Below, piece by piece: positions 1 to 8,013 of a stretch of DNA of 13,137 bases. This DNA is from Oscillospiraceae bacterium (GTDB lineage: Bacteria > Bacillota_A > Clostridia > Oscillospirales > Oscillospiraceae): NCBI GenBank assembly GCA_017415945.1, contig JAFQDR010000058.1, positions 1 to 13,137 on the forward strand, given 5' to 3'. The notes under the pieces are model-generated. The model did no database searches. It saw nothing but the letters and a program-made list of their open reading frames with translations, and had not been told where the DNA came from. A program made the position numbers and the translations under genes. Position 1 is the first letter of the stretch, and each line of letters begins with the position of its first letter.

Positions 1-617
1 GCGGATTCTCTTTCGCCTTCCGCGATGAGTATGGCGGACTTCTTTTCGCCTTCTGCCTTCAGAATGGCTTCACGGCGTTCACGTTCTGCCTTCATCTGCT
101 TTTCTATCGCATCCTGAATTTCACGAGGAGGCACGATGTTCTTCAGCTCCACGCGGTTGACCTTGATGCCCCAGGGGTCGGTGGCCTCGTCCAGAATGGA
201 GCGCATCTTGCTGTTGATGATATCGCGGCTGGTCAGGCACTGGTCCAGCTCCAGATCGCCGATGATGTTACGCAGGGTGGTGGCGGTGAGGTTTTCAATT
301 GCCATCATGGGCTGTTCAATGCCGTAGGTGTACAGCTTGGGGTCGGTGATCTGGAAGTACACAACGGTGTCGATGGACATGGTGACGTTGTCTTTGGTGA
401 TAACGGGCTGGGGCAGGAAGTCCGCAACCTGTTCCTTCAGGGTGACCACCTTGGCAACACGTTCAATGAAGGGGATCTTCACATGTAGACCTACGGTCCA
501 TGTGGTGGAGTATGCGCCCAGACGTTCGATGACGTAGGCGTTTGCTTGCTGGACGACGCGGATGTTGCGTACAACAACCAGCAGCACGATAACGATAAGA
601 GCGATAATATAGGGCAT
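1..617 (-). CDS. SPFH/band-7 (stomatin/paraslipin-type) membrane protein, C-terminus cut off by the window edge
   Basis: The open frame runs from an ATG at 617 to the left edge without a stop, giving about 205 residues. It starts MPYIIALIVIVLLVVV, a single N-terminal membrane anchor, followed by RNIRVVQQANAYVIERLGAYS, the entry into an SPFH domain. Conserved SPFH features follow: LHVKIPFIERVAKVV, VITKDNVTMSIDTVVYFQITDP, a LRNIIGDLELDQ segment and KVNRVELKNIVPP. From about residue 170 the chain becomes charged and helical (KQMKAERERREAILKAEGEK), the coiled-coil part used for oligomer formation. The family forms membrane-associated rings linked to microdomains and membrane protein quality control. 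An AGGAGG ribosome binding site lies 8 nt upstream, inside the end of the preceding nfeD-like gene, which stops only 3 nt before this start; translational coupling is likely. NfeD-SPFH pairing is a known conserved gene neighbourhood. The missing C-terminus prevents assigning a subfamily. Confidence 0.93.
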   Translation of the reverse strand, partial: MPYIIALIVIVLLVVVRNIRVVQQANAYVIERLGAYSTTWTVGLHVKIPFIERVAKVVTLKEQVADFLPQPVITKDNVTMSIDTVVYFQITDPKLYTYGIEQPMMAIENLTATTLRNIIGDLELDQCLTSRDIINSKMRSILDEATDPWGIKVNRVELKNIVPPREIQDAIEKQMKAERERREAILKAEGEKKSAILIAEGERES

Positions 618-620
618 AGA

Positions 621-1103
621 TTATACCTCCTGTGTAATATTGTTGGGGGAAGTCACGATGAGCTTCACACCCTCGATTCGAACCGCTATCACCTTTTCAC
701 CGGGGGCGAATACGGTTCCGTCCTCACTTCTTGCGGTCCAGACCTTGCCGCCGATCTTCACGGCACCGGTCTCGGACAGGTTGCTGATGGGCTCTGTGAC
801 CACGCAGGTCTGCCCCATGAGCATATCGGCGTTGGTGGGGGTTGTTTTTCCGTTGATGTACTTTTTCACCAGAGGTCTGGTGGCGATCAGTGCCAGAACG
901 GAAACCACAAGGAACCATACCACCTGCAGCCAAATGGGAGCACCGCACAGGGCTGCGATCAGAGCAGCCAGTGCACCCAGCGCGAACCAGATGCTGGTCA
1001 GGCTGACGGTTGCAAGCTCTACACCGAGCATGGCAACCATAGCGATGAACCACATGATATTCACGCTGTTACCCATGATCTGCTGCCATAATGCCATAGA
1101 CAT
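621..1103 (-). CDS. NfeD-like membrane protein (short form, OB-fold C-terminus)
   Basis: About 160 residues. Three hydrophobic segments are visible (roughly 14-34, 38-55 and 57-75), then a soluble C-terminal part (about 90-158) with the NfeD OB-fold pattern: MGQTCVVTEPISN, GAVKIGGKVWTARSED, a FAPGEKVIAVRIEG turn and KLIVTSP. There is no ClpP-like serine protease domain, so this is the short NfeD type that works with a neighbouring SPFH protein; the partner is encoded 3 nt downstream. In this family NfeD is thought to stabilise or cap the SPFH assembly at the membrane. Start choice: a GTG at 1106 would leave almost no space after the AAAGGA-like ribosome binding site, so ATG at 1103 is preferred; ATG at 1097 is an equally acceptable alternative. 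It is the first gene of a two-gene operon with an extended -10 promoter about 30 nt upstream. Confidence 0.88.
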   Translation of the reverse strand: MSMALWQQIMGNSVNIMWFIAMVAMLGVELATVSLTSIWFALGALAALIAALCGAPIWLQVVWFLVVSVLALIATRPLVKKYINGKTTPTNADMLMGQTCVVTEPISNLSETGAVKIGGKVWTARSEDGTVFAPGEKVIAVRIEGVKLIVTSPNNITQEV

Positions 1104-1133
1104 CACTTCCTTTCATCTACTGTATTTGTCTGT

Positions 1134-1162
1134 ATTATATCAGCAGCAGCGTACAAATGCAA
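1134..1162 (-). promoter_or_regulatory. Extended -10 promoter for the nfeD-SPFH operon
   Basis: On the minus strand a perfect TATAAT (1134-1139) is preceded by TGA, making an extended -10 (TGnTATAAT). Seventeen bases upstream lies TTGCAT (1157-1162), which matches the -35 consensus only in TTG, as is usual for extended -10 promoters. The implied start site is about 25 nt before the ATG at 1103. Confidence 0.7.
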
Positions 1163-1413
1163 CGCACAGACACACTGTTCACAAAATATTCATTTCGACT
1201 TTTCGGCTCGTACCGACTTTCGTCATATGGAAGCACGGCAGCGGCTGTGCAGCAGTGGCCGAGCAATACGAGAACGAACGGTGTGTCCCTTGCTTTCTTG
1301 ACTATATTGTATTCCCTATTGCACGAAAAAAACATGGCCGCCGCGACGAAATAAAGGGTGCTAATTCCGCAAAAACAGCGGGAATGGGGATTGTGGGGAC
1401 GCCCCTTGCTGCG
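1163..1413. other. Intergenic stretch with no supported gene
   Basis: Open frames crossing this stretch on both strands give low-complexity or incoherent proteins with no ribosome binding site and no recognisable family. No tRNA-like or other known RNA fold was seen. It lies between the promoter of the nfeD operon and the terminator of the large surface-protein transcript. Confidence 0.5.
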
Positions 1414-1449
1414 AAAGAAAAGGGCGTGCTGCAAATTTGCAACACGCCC
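1414..1449 (-). terminator. Intrinsic terminator ending the surface-protein transcript
   Basis: A 28-bp near-perfect palindrome (1422-1449; arms of 14 with one mismatch, centre GCAAATTTGC) is followed on the minus strand by the T-rich tract TTTTCTTT (1414-1421). This is the first good minus-strand terminator after the stop codon at 1732, so the large surface-protein mRNA probably carries a 3' untranslated region of about 300 nt that includes the folding element at 1451-1683. Confidence 0.6.
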
Positions 1450-1450
1450 A

Positions 1451-1683
1451 ATGATATATTTCCTTACGGAAATATGATGTATACTTTGTAAATGATGTAT
1501 TGCTTGCGCAATATGATGTTTGCTACGCAAATTGTGGTATCCCTACGGGATGATTCAAATTGAACCCCCAAATTCACGCAGTGAATTTGGGGGTTACCAC
1601 AATTGTTTTCGAAGAAAACACATCATTGGCGGAGCCAACATCATTCCGCCTTAGCGGAACATAATTGATTTGCCGTGCAAATC
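1451..1683. repeat. Multi-hairpin folding element 1 (ATGATGT/ACATCAT ladder)
   Basis: A dense series of short perfect hairpins with 3-4 nt loops: 1456-1475 (8 bp), 1499-1512 (5 bp), 1519-1531 (5 bp), 1539-1551 (5 bp), 1563-1595 (15 bp, loop GCA), 1605-1619 (6 bp), 1626-1638 (5 bp), 1644-1659 (6 bp) and 1667-1683 (7 bp). On the left side they are separated by ATGATGT (1474-1480, 1492-1498, 1513-1519). On the right side they are separated by ACATCAT (1620-1626, 1638-1644) and a degenerate ACATAAT (1659-1665). A 10-bp stem (1530-1539 with 1595-1604) encloses the central two hairpins. Left and right spacers are complementary and properly nested, so the whole stretch can fold into a ladder of four-way junctions. 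It lies in the 3' untranslated region of the surface-protein gene. Function unknown. Confidence 0.85.
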
Positions 1684-1690
1684 TACCTCA

Positions 1691-1720
1691 TGGAGCTGTT
1701 GTAATTCTGCAACAGCTCCA
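1691..1720. other. Strong hairpin just after the surface-protein stop codon
   Basis: An 11-bp perfect inverted repeat (1691-1701 with 1710-1720, arm TGGAGCTGTTG) with an 8-nt loop. On the minus strand, the strand of the gene ending at 1732, it is followed by ATGAGGTAG and not by a T tract, so it is a poor intrinsic terminator in that direction. On the plus strand it is followed by AGCTTTTGTTG, a weak tract. It could be a 3'-end stabilising structure or a weak plus-strand terminator. Confidence 0.6.
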
Positions 1721-1731
1721 GCTTTTGTTGA

Positions 1732-4700
1732 TTATCCTATTGCTTTGTACAGGAAGGTAGCGATCTGTGCACGAGTGCAGGTCTGGTCGGGACCAAACAT
1801 ACCGGGTGCAACACCGCCTGTCACTTCGTTCTGCTTTGCCCACAGCACGGGCATCAGATACCATGCAGTGCCGGGAACATCCTCAAACTCATTGACGATT
1901 GCCTGTACGGGAGGCTTGCCCTGTGCGGCGTACAGGAAGGTGACCACCTGTGCACGGGTGCAGGGATTGTCGGGAGAGAAGGTGTTGGCAGATGTACCGC
2001 CGGTCACACCGTTCTCAACTGCCCACATAACTGCCTTGAAGTACCAGTCGGCTTCGCTGACATCGGTGAAGGGATTGTCAGCATCCTTGGGCTCGGGCTT
2101 GCCGTTTGCTGCCCACAGGAAGGTGACCACCTGGGCACGAGTACAGGAATTGTTGGGGGAGAAGGTGGTAGCGGAGGTACCGCCGGTTACGTTGTTCTGT
2201 ACCGCCCACATGACGGGAGCATAGAACCAGTCACCGGACACAACGTCGGTAAAGGGATTTTTGAATTCCTCTGCGGGAGGAGTGGGCGTGGGCTTCGCCG
2301 TGGGAGTGGGTGTAGGCTTCGCCGTGGGAGTGGGCGTAGGCTTCGCCGTGGGAGTGGGCGTGGGCTTCACCGTGGGAGTGGGCGTGGGTTTCGCCGTGGG
2401 AGTGGGCGTGGGCTTCGCCGTGGGAGTGGGCGTGGGCTTCGCCGTGGGAGTGGGCGTAGGCTTCGCCGTGGGAGTGGGCGTAGGCTTCGCCGTGGGAGTG
2501 GGCGTAGGCTTCACCGTGGGAGTGGGTGTAGGTGCCACGTAGTCGGGATCACGATAACCGCAAACCGTGCACTTGCCATCGGTGAACTTGTGCTCGGTTC
2601 TGGGAATGCTTTCCTGCTTCTTCAGCACTTCGCCGCAGACAGAGCACTTGGTGCCGTCGGTCTTGCCCTCAGCGGTGCAGGATGCATCAAAACCGGGGAT
2701 GGTCTGTTCCTTATGTCCCGTTGCGGGAACAATTTCCTGCTTCTCGGTTACTGCATTGCAGCGTTCGCAGTGCTTGCCTGCGGTCAAGCCGGTTTCGGTG
2801 CAGTTGGGAGAAACAGCCTTGTCGGTCACTTCCTTGTGCCCCAGTTCCTTGATTTCGCGGGTCTCCGCTTCGGGGCAGAGTTCGCAGGTACGGGTTTCAG
2901 TGCCCTTTTCGGTACAGGTAGCCTCGGTGGTCACGACCCATTCACCGAACTTGTGGTCGTGGGTGGCTTCGAGCTTAGTGACCTTGAAGCCCCAGGCGGT
3001 GCCTGCATCGTCGGTGCTGAGCTTAATGATCATGGTGTCGCCGTCAATGATGATGGTCTGACCTGCAAGGGCTGTGCCGGTGTACTTGCCCACTTCCTTG
3101 CCTGCTGCGTTGTAGATGTACAGGTAGTCAAAGCCGTCTTCCATTTCGGTCTTCTCGTCAAAGGTGACAGACAGCTTTTCGGAATCGGGAATGGAATATT
3201 TCCAGCTGTCGGTGCAGTTCAGAGGATAATCGTGGGGGCTTTCCATGCCGTCCACGGTTTCGGGGGTGTATTGGGTGTTCTTGACGGTAACCGCACAGGT
3301 GTTGGAAATACCGCCGTCAACCAGCGTGACGGTGATCTCTGCGGTGCCTGCGGTGAGAGCGGTGACCAGACCGGTTTCATCGACGGATGCCACAGCCTCA
3401 TCGGAGGATTTCCAGACAACCTCCTTGTTAATGGCGTTGTCGGGCTGTACGGTGGCCTTCAGCTGATAGGTGCTGCCGCCGTCCAGACTGAGCTTGGTCT
3501 GGTTCAGGCGAATGTTGTTTGCAGGCTGAATGACCGTCAGCTTGATGCTTTCGGTGAGGCGGCCAACAGTGACGCGGACAGTGGCTTCGCCCACACCAAC
3601 CGCCTTCACATTGCCTCTGTCGTCTACCTTGATGACCTTTTCATCGGAGCTCTTCCAGCTGATGGCATCGGTGAAGTCCGCGGGGGTAACGGTCAGCTTC
3701 AAAGTCTGGCTTGCGGAATTGTTCATGGTGGTGTTCTCTGCTTCCAGCTTTACAGCGGTGGCGGGAACATCGTTGGCTACGAACTTGTAGCCGTTATCGC
3801 TTGCCCATGTTTCCGCATAGGTGCCGGGAACACCGTGAACGACCATGCGGTCGGGATAGGAAAATGCCAGATTGCCGATCTCTGTCACACCGCGGGGCAT
3901 GACTGCCTTCAGCAGCTTGGGACAGGAGTTGAAGGCACTCGCTTCGACCTTAGTCACATAGTAGGGAATGGTGATCTCTTCCAGCTCCACACATTCGTAG
4001 AATGCCTTGGAGGGAATGGTGCTGAGGTTGCGGCTGAGCTTCACATTCTTCAGCTTGTCGCAGTGGTAGAATGCTTCAGCACCGAGCGCGGTGACTGCAT
4101 CCGCCATGGTCACATCGGTCAATACGTCGCAGTCGTAGAAGCATCTGGTGCCGATGCTTTGCACGGCATTACCCAGTGTTACGGTGGTCAGTGCATCACA
4201 GTCGTAGAATACATCTCCGCCCAGCTTTGTTACCTTGTTGGGGATGGTGACTGTCTTCAATACATCACAGTTTTTGAATGCATACGTGCCGATAGTTACC
4301 AGAGCTTCGTTCAGCTGAATGGATTCCAGACCTGCGCACTCATAGAATGCACTGTTTTCCAGCTTGGTGACCGATGCGGGGAGCTTGAAATTAACCAGTG
4401 CGTCACAATTGCTGAATGCGGAGTCGCCGATGACTTCCAAACCTTCGGGCAGACCGGGGTCAATCAAGGCGGTGCAGCCTTGGAAAGTATATTTGGGCAG
4501 AGCCTTCCAATGGTCGGGCCACTTTGCCTTGGTCAGAGAAGTGCAGCCTTGGAACACGTGTTCACCCATCTCGGTGATCTTTTCGTGAATAACGATTTCC
4601 TTCAGAGCGGTACAGTGATAGAACGCATAGGAACCTACGGAAGTGACAGATTCGGGAATGGTAATGGTTTCAATACCTTCGCAGCCTCTGAGCAAACGAG

Positions 4701-7440
4701 GAGGCACAGAGGTAATGCCGTCTTCCAGTGTAACCTTTTTCAGATTGGGGCACAGATTGAAAATACCGTTATAGATGTCGGAGTCTCCTAAGCCGGAAGG
4801 ACCGGCAACACAGGTTTCCAGAGATTTGGGAATAAAGATTTCGGGCAGAGCGGAGCAGTTTCTGAATACTCTGATACCCATTTCCTCCAGATTGTTGGAC
4901 AGCCCTACGGAAGTCAGAGCAGTGCAGTTTTCAAAAGCACTGGAGTTCACTTTGGTAACGCTGTCGGGGAGCTCAATTTTGGTCAGTGCGGAGCAACCAT
5001 TAAAAGCAGAACTGTCGATTGAGGTAATATTCTTGGAGAAGCTGACCTCTTTCAGATTTTCACAGTGGTAGAATGCATATTCGCCGATAAAAGTAACGGT
5101 ATCGGGAATGGTAATGGTTTCAATGCCTTCGCAGCCTCTGAGCAAACGAGGAGGCACAGAGGTAATGCCGTCTTCCAGTGTAACCTTTTTCAGATTAGGG
5201 CACAGATTGAAAATACCGTTATAGATGTCGGAGTCTCCTAAGCCGGAAGGACCGGCAACACAGGTTTCCAGAGATTTGGGAATAAAGATTTCGGGCAGAG
5301 CGGAGCAGTTTCTGAATACTCTGATACCCATTTCCTTCAGATTGTTGGACAGTCTTACCGATTTTAGTGAGGTGCAGTTCTCAAAAGCGCTTGCGTCTAC
5401 CTTAGTAACACTGTCGGGAATATCCACACGCACCAGAGCGCTGCAGCCGTAGAAGGCAGAGGATCTGATAGTGGTCAGCTTTTCGGGGAAGGTCACGGAA
5501 ATCAGATTGGTGCAGCCGTTGAATGCATTTTGACCGATGTCGGTGACATTGGCGGGAATGGATACGCTGCGCAGAGCGGTTTGCTCCTTAAACGCATCAT
5601 TGCCGATGGCCACAACGGTGTGGCCGTCGATGGTGTTGGGAATCGCAAGTGCGCTGACACCGCCGCTGTAGGAGGTAATGGTTGCATTGCCGTCATCATC
5701 CAGAGAGTATTTGTAGGAGGGGGGCTTCACCATAGCGGAAGACCCACCGTTGCGGTAGCGAGAGGTGGAGGATGTGGTGTAGTAGTGATGATAGCCGTTA
5801 AATTCGGAATCACCATAGGTGCAGCTGCTTACAAACTCACCATCCTCATTGTGGGAAATGGAGCGGCAGGGAGAGTTGTTTCTGTCCCAAATGGTATATG
5901 TATAGGGGAATTCCTGATATAGCTTTTCCGCACCGGGAATCTTAGACTTAATGCCTACGGACATGAAGAAATTCACATGGGCATACAGCCAGCTGTCGGT
6001 ATGGAAGCAGCGCTGAGGGGTCTTGTCATTGCCGCGGAAAACAACCTGCATATAAGATTTAAAGCCAACCTTGGCCTCTACGCGCCCTGACATAAAGGGC
6101 ATCTTCTCCAGATAGAAGCCCGCGGTAACGCCCATATCCAGTGTTGCTTCAATGGTCAGAGAGAAATGGGTCTTCTTAAAGCTGTGCACTGCGCGGAAGC
6201 CACCGTAATAGTCATACTCCACGCCCACATCAAACTTGGCGCGGTAGTCCAGCGTGATGGTGCCGTCCAGAGAGATATCAGCCTCGATTTTCACATCGCC
6301 GATGCCTGCAACGGGGTAGTAGCCCAGCAGAATGCTCTTGTCCATCTTGGACAGAGAGGTGCCGAAGCTGACGGAGGGGTTCATGTGTAGGTTACCACTG
6401 AGGACAGCGGAGCAGTCAATGGAGCGCTTGTCAAACACATTGCCGTTGGCGTGCCACTTGAGCTTCATGTTTTCCAAGGTGAATACAACGTTCACGCTGC
6501 CGAACTTCTGATTGAAGTAAATGGATTTGATTTTCTGTGTACCTGCAAGTCTGGCATCACGAACCTCGGTGCCGTCCTCCAGCACGTAAATGGGCTCAAT
6601 GCCCTCTGCGGGACGGAACGCAGCCAGGTCGCCTTCGGAAACGCCCTGTGCGTCAACGCTGACCAGATACTCATTTTCATCCAGTACGGTGCCCTTTACG
6701 GTGTAAACGGTACCATTAACGGTAACGGAATCGGCTTGATACAGATAAGGCAGACCTTGGAAGTACACAACAAACAGTGTTCCCTGTTCAATGGGCTTAT
6801 CGGTACCGATGACAGAAATACTGCCGTCATCGTTCTTCTGCGCTGCGGCATTTTCCAGATTCAAAACCTCATCCGCAAAAACATACTTGTTTTCATAGAA
6901 TGCATCATAGGTCTGACCGAAGTACACTTCCTTTGCGTCCTTCAGCATGGCATCCATTTCGGCCTTGGTAATGAGCTGATCGGGCTTGAACGCACCGTCA
7001 ACCAATGCAAACCAGCCGCGGTTGACCGCAACCTGCGCATCCATGGGGGATGCCACATCAGCACTGTCGGAGAAGGTGTATTCGGTGCTCTCCAATTGGA
7101 AGCCCAGACAATAGTTCAGCGTTTGGGCCGCAAACGCACGGGTCACCGCACCCTCGGGGTTAAAGGGCAGACCCGCTTCAATGTCGATAACACCGAATTC
7201 CGTAGCAACCAGAATATCGCGATAGTATTCCTCTTCGCCTGTCAGGTCGCTGAAATAGTTGTCGGGATAGTTGTCCTCTTCGACGGTCATCTCAAAGGTG
7301 CTGACCAGCTGTTGGACCCACGCACTGCGGGTCACCTCGCCCGTTTCGTCCGCAGCCCTTGCGCTCATAGGCAGTGCGGCGGGCAGAAGGGTCGCTGTCA
7401 GAGCGATCAGCAGGACAAAAAGAATCATCCGTTTCTTCAT
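1732..7440 (-). CDS. Giant secreted SLH-anchored protein with BspA-type LRRs, Ig-like, CUB-like and CxxC repeats
   Basis: 1902 residues, start [20 protein letters not shown] with a signal peptide ending near ARA-AD (residue 29-30). Order of parts: two degenerate SLH-like segments (about 37-180); a beta-rich region of unknown family (about 180-575); BspA-type leucine-rich repeats of roughly 23 residues with the SAFxxCxxLxxVxIPxxVxxIG pattern (about 575-1225); two Big_2 Ig-like domains (about 1226-1305 and 1306-1388, each with SWKSSDEKV or VWKSSDEAV); a CUB-like domain (about 1389-1493, [21 protein letters not shown]); four CxxC knuckle repeats (about 1494-1630); a Pro-Thr linker (about 1636-1725); and three SLH domains, each with a CTRAQ motif, to the C-terminus. 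SLH domains bind pyruvylated secondary wall polymers, so the protein should sit on the cell surface; LRR and Ig-like parts suggest adhesion or binding, ligand unknown. A GAGGT ribosome binding site (7448-7452) lies 7 nt before the ATG, and a strong promoter precedes it. Monocistronic. Confidence 0.93.
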   Translation of the reverse strand: MKKRMILFVLLIALTATLLPAALPMSARAADETGEVTRSAWVQQLVSTFEMTVEEDNYPDNYFSDLTGEEEYYRDILVATEFGVIDIEAGLPFNPEGAVTRAFAAQTLNYCLGFQLESTEYTFSDSADVASPMDAQVAVNRGWFALVDGAFKPDQLITKAEMDAMLKDAKEVYFGQTYDAFYENKYVFADEVLNLENAAAQKNDDGSISVIGTDKPIEQGTLFVVYFQGLPYLYQADSVTVNGTVYTVKGTVLDENEYLVSVDAQGVSEGDLAAFRPAEGIEPIYVLEDGTEVRDARLAGTQKIKSIYFNQKFGSVNVVFTLENMKLKWHANGNVFDKRSIDCSAVLSGNLHMNPSVSFGTSLSKMDKSILLGYYPVAGIGDVKIEADISLDGTITLDYRAKFDVGVEYDYYGGFRAVHSFKKTHFSLTIEATLDMGVTAGFYLEKMPFMSGRVEAKVGFKSYMQVVFRGNDKTPQRCFHTDSWLYAHVNFFMSVGIKSKIPGAEKLYQEFPYTYTIWDRNNSPCRSISHNEDGEFVSSCTYGDSEFNGYHHYYTTSSTSRYRNGGSSAMVKPPSYKYSLDDDGNATITSYSGGVSALAIPNTIDGHTVVAIGNDAFKEQTALRSVSIPANVTDIGQNAFNGCTNLISVTFPEKLTTIRSSAFYGCSALVRVDIPDSVTKVDASAFENCTSLKSVRLSNNLKEMGIRVFRNCSALPEIFIPKSLETCVAGPSGLGDSDIYNGIFNLCPNLKKVTLEDGITSVPPRLLRGCEGIETITIPDTVTFIGEYAFYHCENLKEVSFSKNITSIDSSAFNGCSALTKIELPDSVTKVNSSAFENCTALTSVGLSNNLEEMGIRVFRNCSALPEIFIPKSLETCVAGPSGLGDSDIYNGIFNLCPNLKKVTLEDGITSVPPRLLRGCEGIETITIPESVTSVGSYAFYHCTALKEIVIHEKITEMGEHVFQGCTSLTKAKWPDHWKALPKYTFQGCTALIDPGLPEGLEVIGDSAFSNCDALVNFKLPASVTKLENSAFYECAGLESIQLNEALVTIGTYAFKNCDVLKTVTIPNKVTKLGGDVFYDCDALTTVTLGNAVQSIGTRCFYDCDVLTDVTMADAVTALGAEAFYHCDKLKNVKLSRNLSTIPSKAFYECVELEEITIPYYVTKVEASAFNSCPKLLKAVMPRGVTEIGNLAFSYPDRMVVHGVPGTYAETWASDNGYKFVANDVPATAVKLEAENTTMNNSASQTLKLTVTPADFTDAISWKSSDEKVIKVDDRGNVKAVGVGEATVRVTVGRLTESIKLTVIQPANNIRLNQTKLSLDGGSTYQLKATVQPDNAINKEVVWKSSDEAVASVDETGLVTALTAGTAEITVTLVDGGISNTCAVTVKNTQYTPETVDGMESPHDYPLNCTDSWKYSIPDSEKLSVTFDEKTEMEDGFDYLYIYNAAGKEVGKYTGTALAGQTIIIDGDTMIIKLSTDDAGTAWGFKVTKLEATHDHKFGEWVVTTEATCTEKGTETRTCELCPEAETREIKELGHKEVTDKAVSPNCTETGLTAGKHCERCNAVTEKQEIVPATGHKEQTIPGFDASCTAEGKTDGTKCSVCGEVLKKQESIPRTEHKFTDGKCTVCGYRDPDYVAPTPTPTVKPTPTPTAKPTPTPTAKPTPTPTAKPTPTPTAKPTPTPTAKPTPTPTVKPTPTPTAKPTPTPTAKPTPTPTAKPTPTPPAEEFKNPFTDVVSGDWFYAPVMWAVQNNVTGGTSATTFSPNNSCTRAQVVTFLWAANGKPEPKDADNPFTDVSEADWYFKAVMWAVENGVTGGTSANTFSPDNPCTRAQVVTFLYAAQGKPPVQAIVNEFEDVPGTAWYLMPVLWAKQNEVTGGVAPGMFGPDQTCTRAQIATFLYKAIG
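2279..2537 (-). repeat. 24-bp minisatellite encoding the Pro-Thr linker
   Basis: Ten tandem 24-nt units, each coding PTPTPTAK or PTPTPTVK, followed by a partial unit (PTPTPPAEE). The unit length is a multiple of three, so copy-number change keeps the frame. Units differ only at a few third positions and at the Ala/Val codon. The linker sits between the CxxC repeats and the three C-terminal SLH domains and would act as an extended spacer through the cell wall. Confidence 0.95.
4652..4902 (-). repeat. Intragenic LRR duplication, copy 1
   Basis: This 251-nt block matches 5102-5352 at a constant offset of 450 nt (150 codons) with only three differences that I can find (4675, 4747 and 4887). Both code the same run, from [20 protein letters not shown] through to [14 protein letters not shown]. 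The flanking repeat units are much more diverged, so this block was duplicated or gene-converted recently. Confidence 0.92.
5102..5352 (-). repeat. Intragenic LRR duplication, copy 2
   Basis: Partner of the block at 4652-4902; see there for the comparison. The block carries the atypical insert [18 protein letters not shown], which interrupts the regular LRR rhythm identically in both copies. Confidence 0.92.
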
Positions 7441-7498
7441 ATCTCGTACCTCATTTCCGTACAGTTGTCAAAAACTGTAAACAAATGTAATCACTGCC

Positions 7499-7527
7499 AT
7501 CATACAATTCTTGGTGCTAACTGTCAA
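7499..7527 (-). promoter_or_regulatory. Sigma-A promoter of the giant surface-protein gene
   Basis: On the minus strand a perfect -35 TTGACA (7522-7527), a 17-nt spacer and a -10 TATGAT (7499-7504). The start site would fall near 7492, leaving a leader of about 50 nt before the ATG at 7440. The leader contains a 6-bp inverted repeat (ACAGTT...AACTGT, 7461-7478), which is too weak to call an operator. Confidence 0.85.
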
Positions 7528-7618
7528 TGAAAGGAAGATAAAAACATAAATAACTGTTTATTTTGCTGAAATAGAATGGAACAGAATTGTAAATATTTTG
7601 GATGAGTCAAAAAAACAG

Positions 7619-7647
7619 TTGTAAATCTTAGCGCTTTAGTGTATGAT
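7619..7647 (+). promoter_or_regulatory. Sigma-A promoter of the yerC-like operon
   Basis: TTGTAA (7619-7624, four of six matches to -35), a 17-nt spacer and TATGAT (7642-7647). Transcription would start near 7654, about 60 nt before the yerC-like ATG. The -10 lies within a cluster of repeated TTTAGTG/ACTAAAG motifs. Confidence 0.7.
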
Positions 7648-7683
7648 AGTGTCATGCGTTAAAGTGTCACGCACTAAAGCGTG
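7631..7683 (+). promoter_or_regulatory. Candidate operator array at the yerC-like promoter
   Basis: GCGCTTTAGTG (7631-7641) is repeated in inverted form at 7673-7682 (arms CGCTTTAGTG and CACTAAAGCG, a perfect 10-nt match). Between them GCGTTAAAGTG (7656-7666) is a variant. The stretch from 7649 also reads as a direct repeat of period about 15: AGTGTCATGC, AGTGTCACGC, AGCGTGA. The array overlaps the spacer, the -10 and the start site of the promoter. The first gene codes a TrpR-superfamily DNA-binding protein, so autoregulation is a natural guess, but no binding site for this family is proven here. Confidence 0.5.
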
Positions 7684-7713
7684 AAAAAATGAGAATCCAT
7701 TTGGAGGCAAAAC

Positions 7714-8013
7714 ATGAACAAACAGAACAAAAAGCCCCGCAGCGACGAACTGTACAAGGCCATTTTGAAGCTGGAAACCTTGGAGGAATGCAAGCATTTC
7801 TTCGATGACCTGTGCACCGTCACCGAGCTGCAGGCTTTGGAACAGCGCTATCAGGTGGCGACCTACCTGAGCAAGGGCATGATCTACAACGAGATTCTGG
7901 AAAAGACCGGGGCATCCAGTGCCACCATCAGCCGTGTCAACCGCTCCCTGCAGTACGGCAAGGGGGGCTATGCGGTGGTCTTTGAGCGTCTGGCAGAGGA
8001 CGAAGGCAAATGA
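7714..8013 (+). CDS. yerC: YerC/YecD-family TrpR-like DNA-binding regulator
   Basis: 99 residues, the usual length for the YerC/YecD group of the TrpR superfamily. The helix-turn-helix is clear: ELQALEQRYQVATYLSKGMIYNEILEKTGASSATISRVNRSLQYGKGGY (about residues 44-88), with the recognition helix at ASSATISRVNRSL. Members lack the tryptophan-repressor operon context, and their effector, if any, is unknown; the true target genes cannot be read from the sequence. A GGAGG ribosome binding site sits 6 nt before the ATG. The stop codon overlaps the start of the methyltransferase gene by 4 nt (ATGA), so the two are co-translated. The promoter region carries a repeated TTTAGTG/ACTAAAG motif that may be its own operator. 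The symbol is given for family membership, not proven orthology. Confidence 0.88.
   Translation: MNKQNKKPRSDELYKAILKLETLEECKHFFDDLCTVTELQALEQRYQVATYLSKGMIYNEILEKTGASSATISRVNRSLQYGKGGYAVVFERLAEDEGK

Noticed and set aside
1295..1330. A plus-strand promoter beginning with TTGACT near 1308.
   Set aside because: No -10-like hexamer follows at a suitable distance and no gene lies downstream on that strand.
1135..1530. A 131-codon minus-strand open frame.
   Set aside because: Its His-rich start comes from the ATGATGT spacers of the folding element, it crosses a terminator hairpin and it lacks a ribosome binding site and a recognisable family.
1451..1683. A CRISPR array, suggested by regularly spaced 7-nt repeats.
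   Set aside because: The repeats are far too short, change to the reverse complement halfway, and the stretches between them are palindromes of 12-18 nt, not unique spacers; there are no cas genes.
2279..2537. A CRISPR array in the 24-bp repeats.
   Set aside because: The units are contiguous with no spacers and are in frame within a coding region.
2261..2542. A Gly-Val repeat protein (GVGVGFAV) on the plus strand.
   Set aside because: It is the antisense reading of the 24-bp Pro-Thr minisatellite.
2590..4791. A 733-codon open frame on the plus strand.
   Set aside because: It is fully antisense to the LRR-CxxC part of the surface-protein gene. The long frame without stops follows from codon bias and repetition of the real gene; its translation has no family signature and no ribosome binding site.
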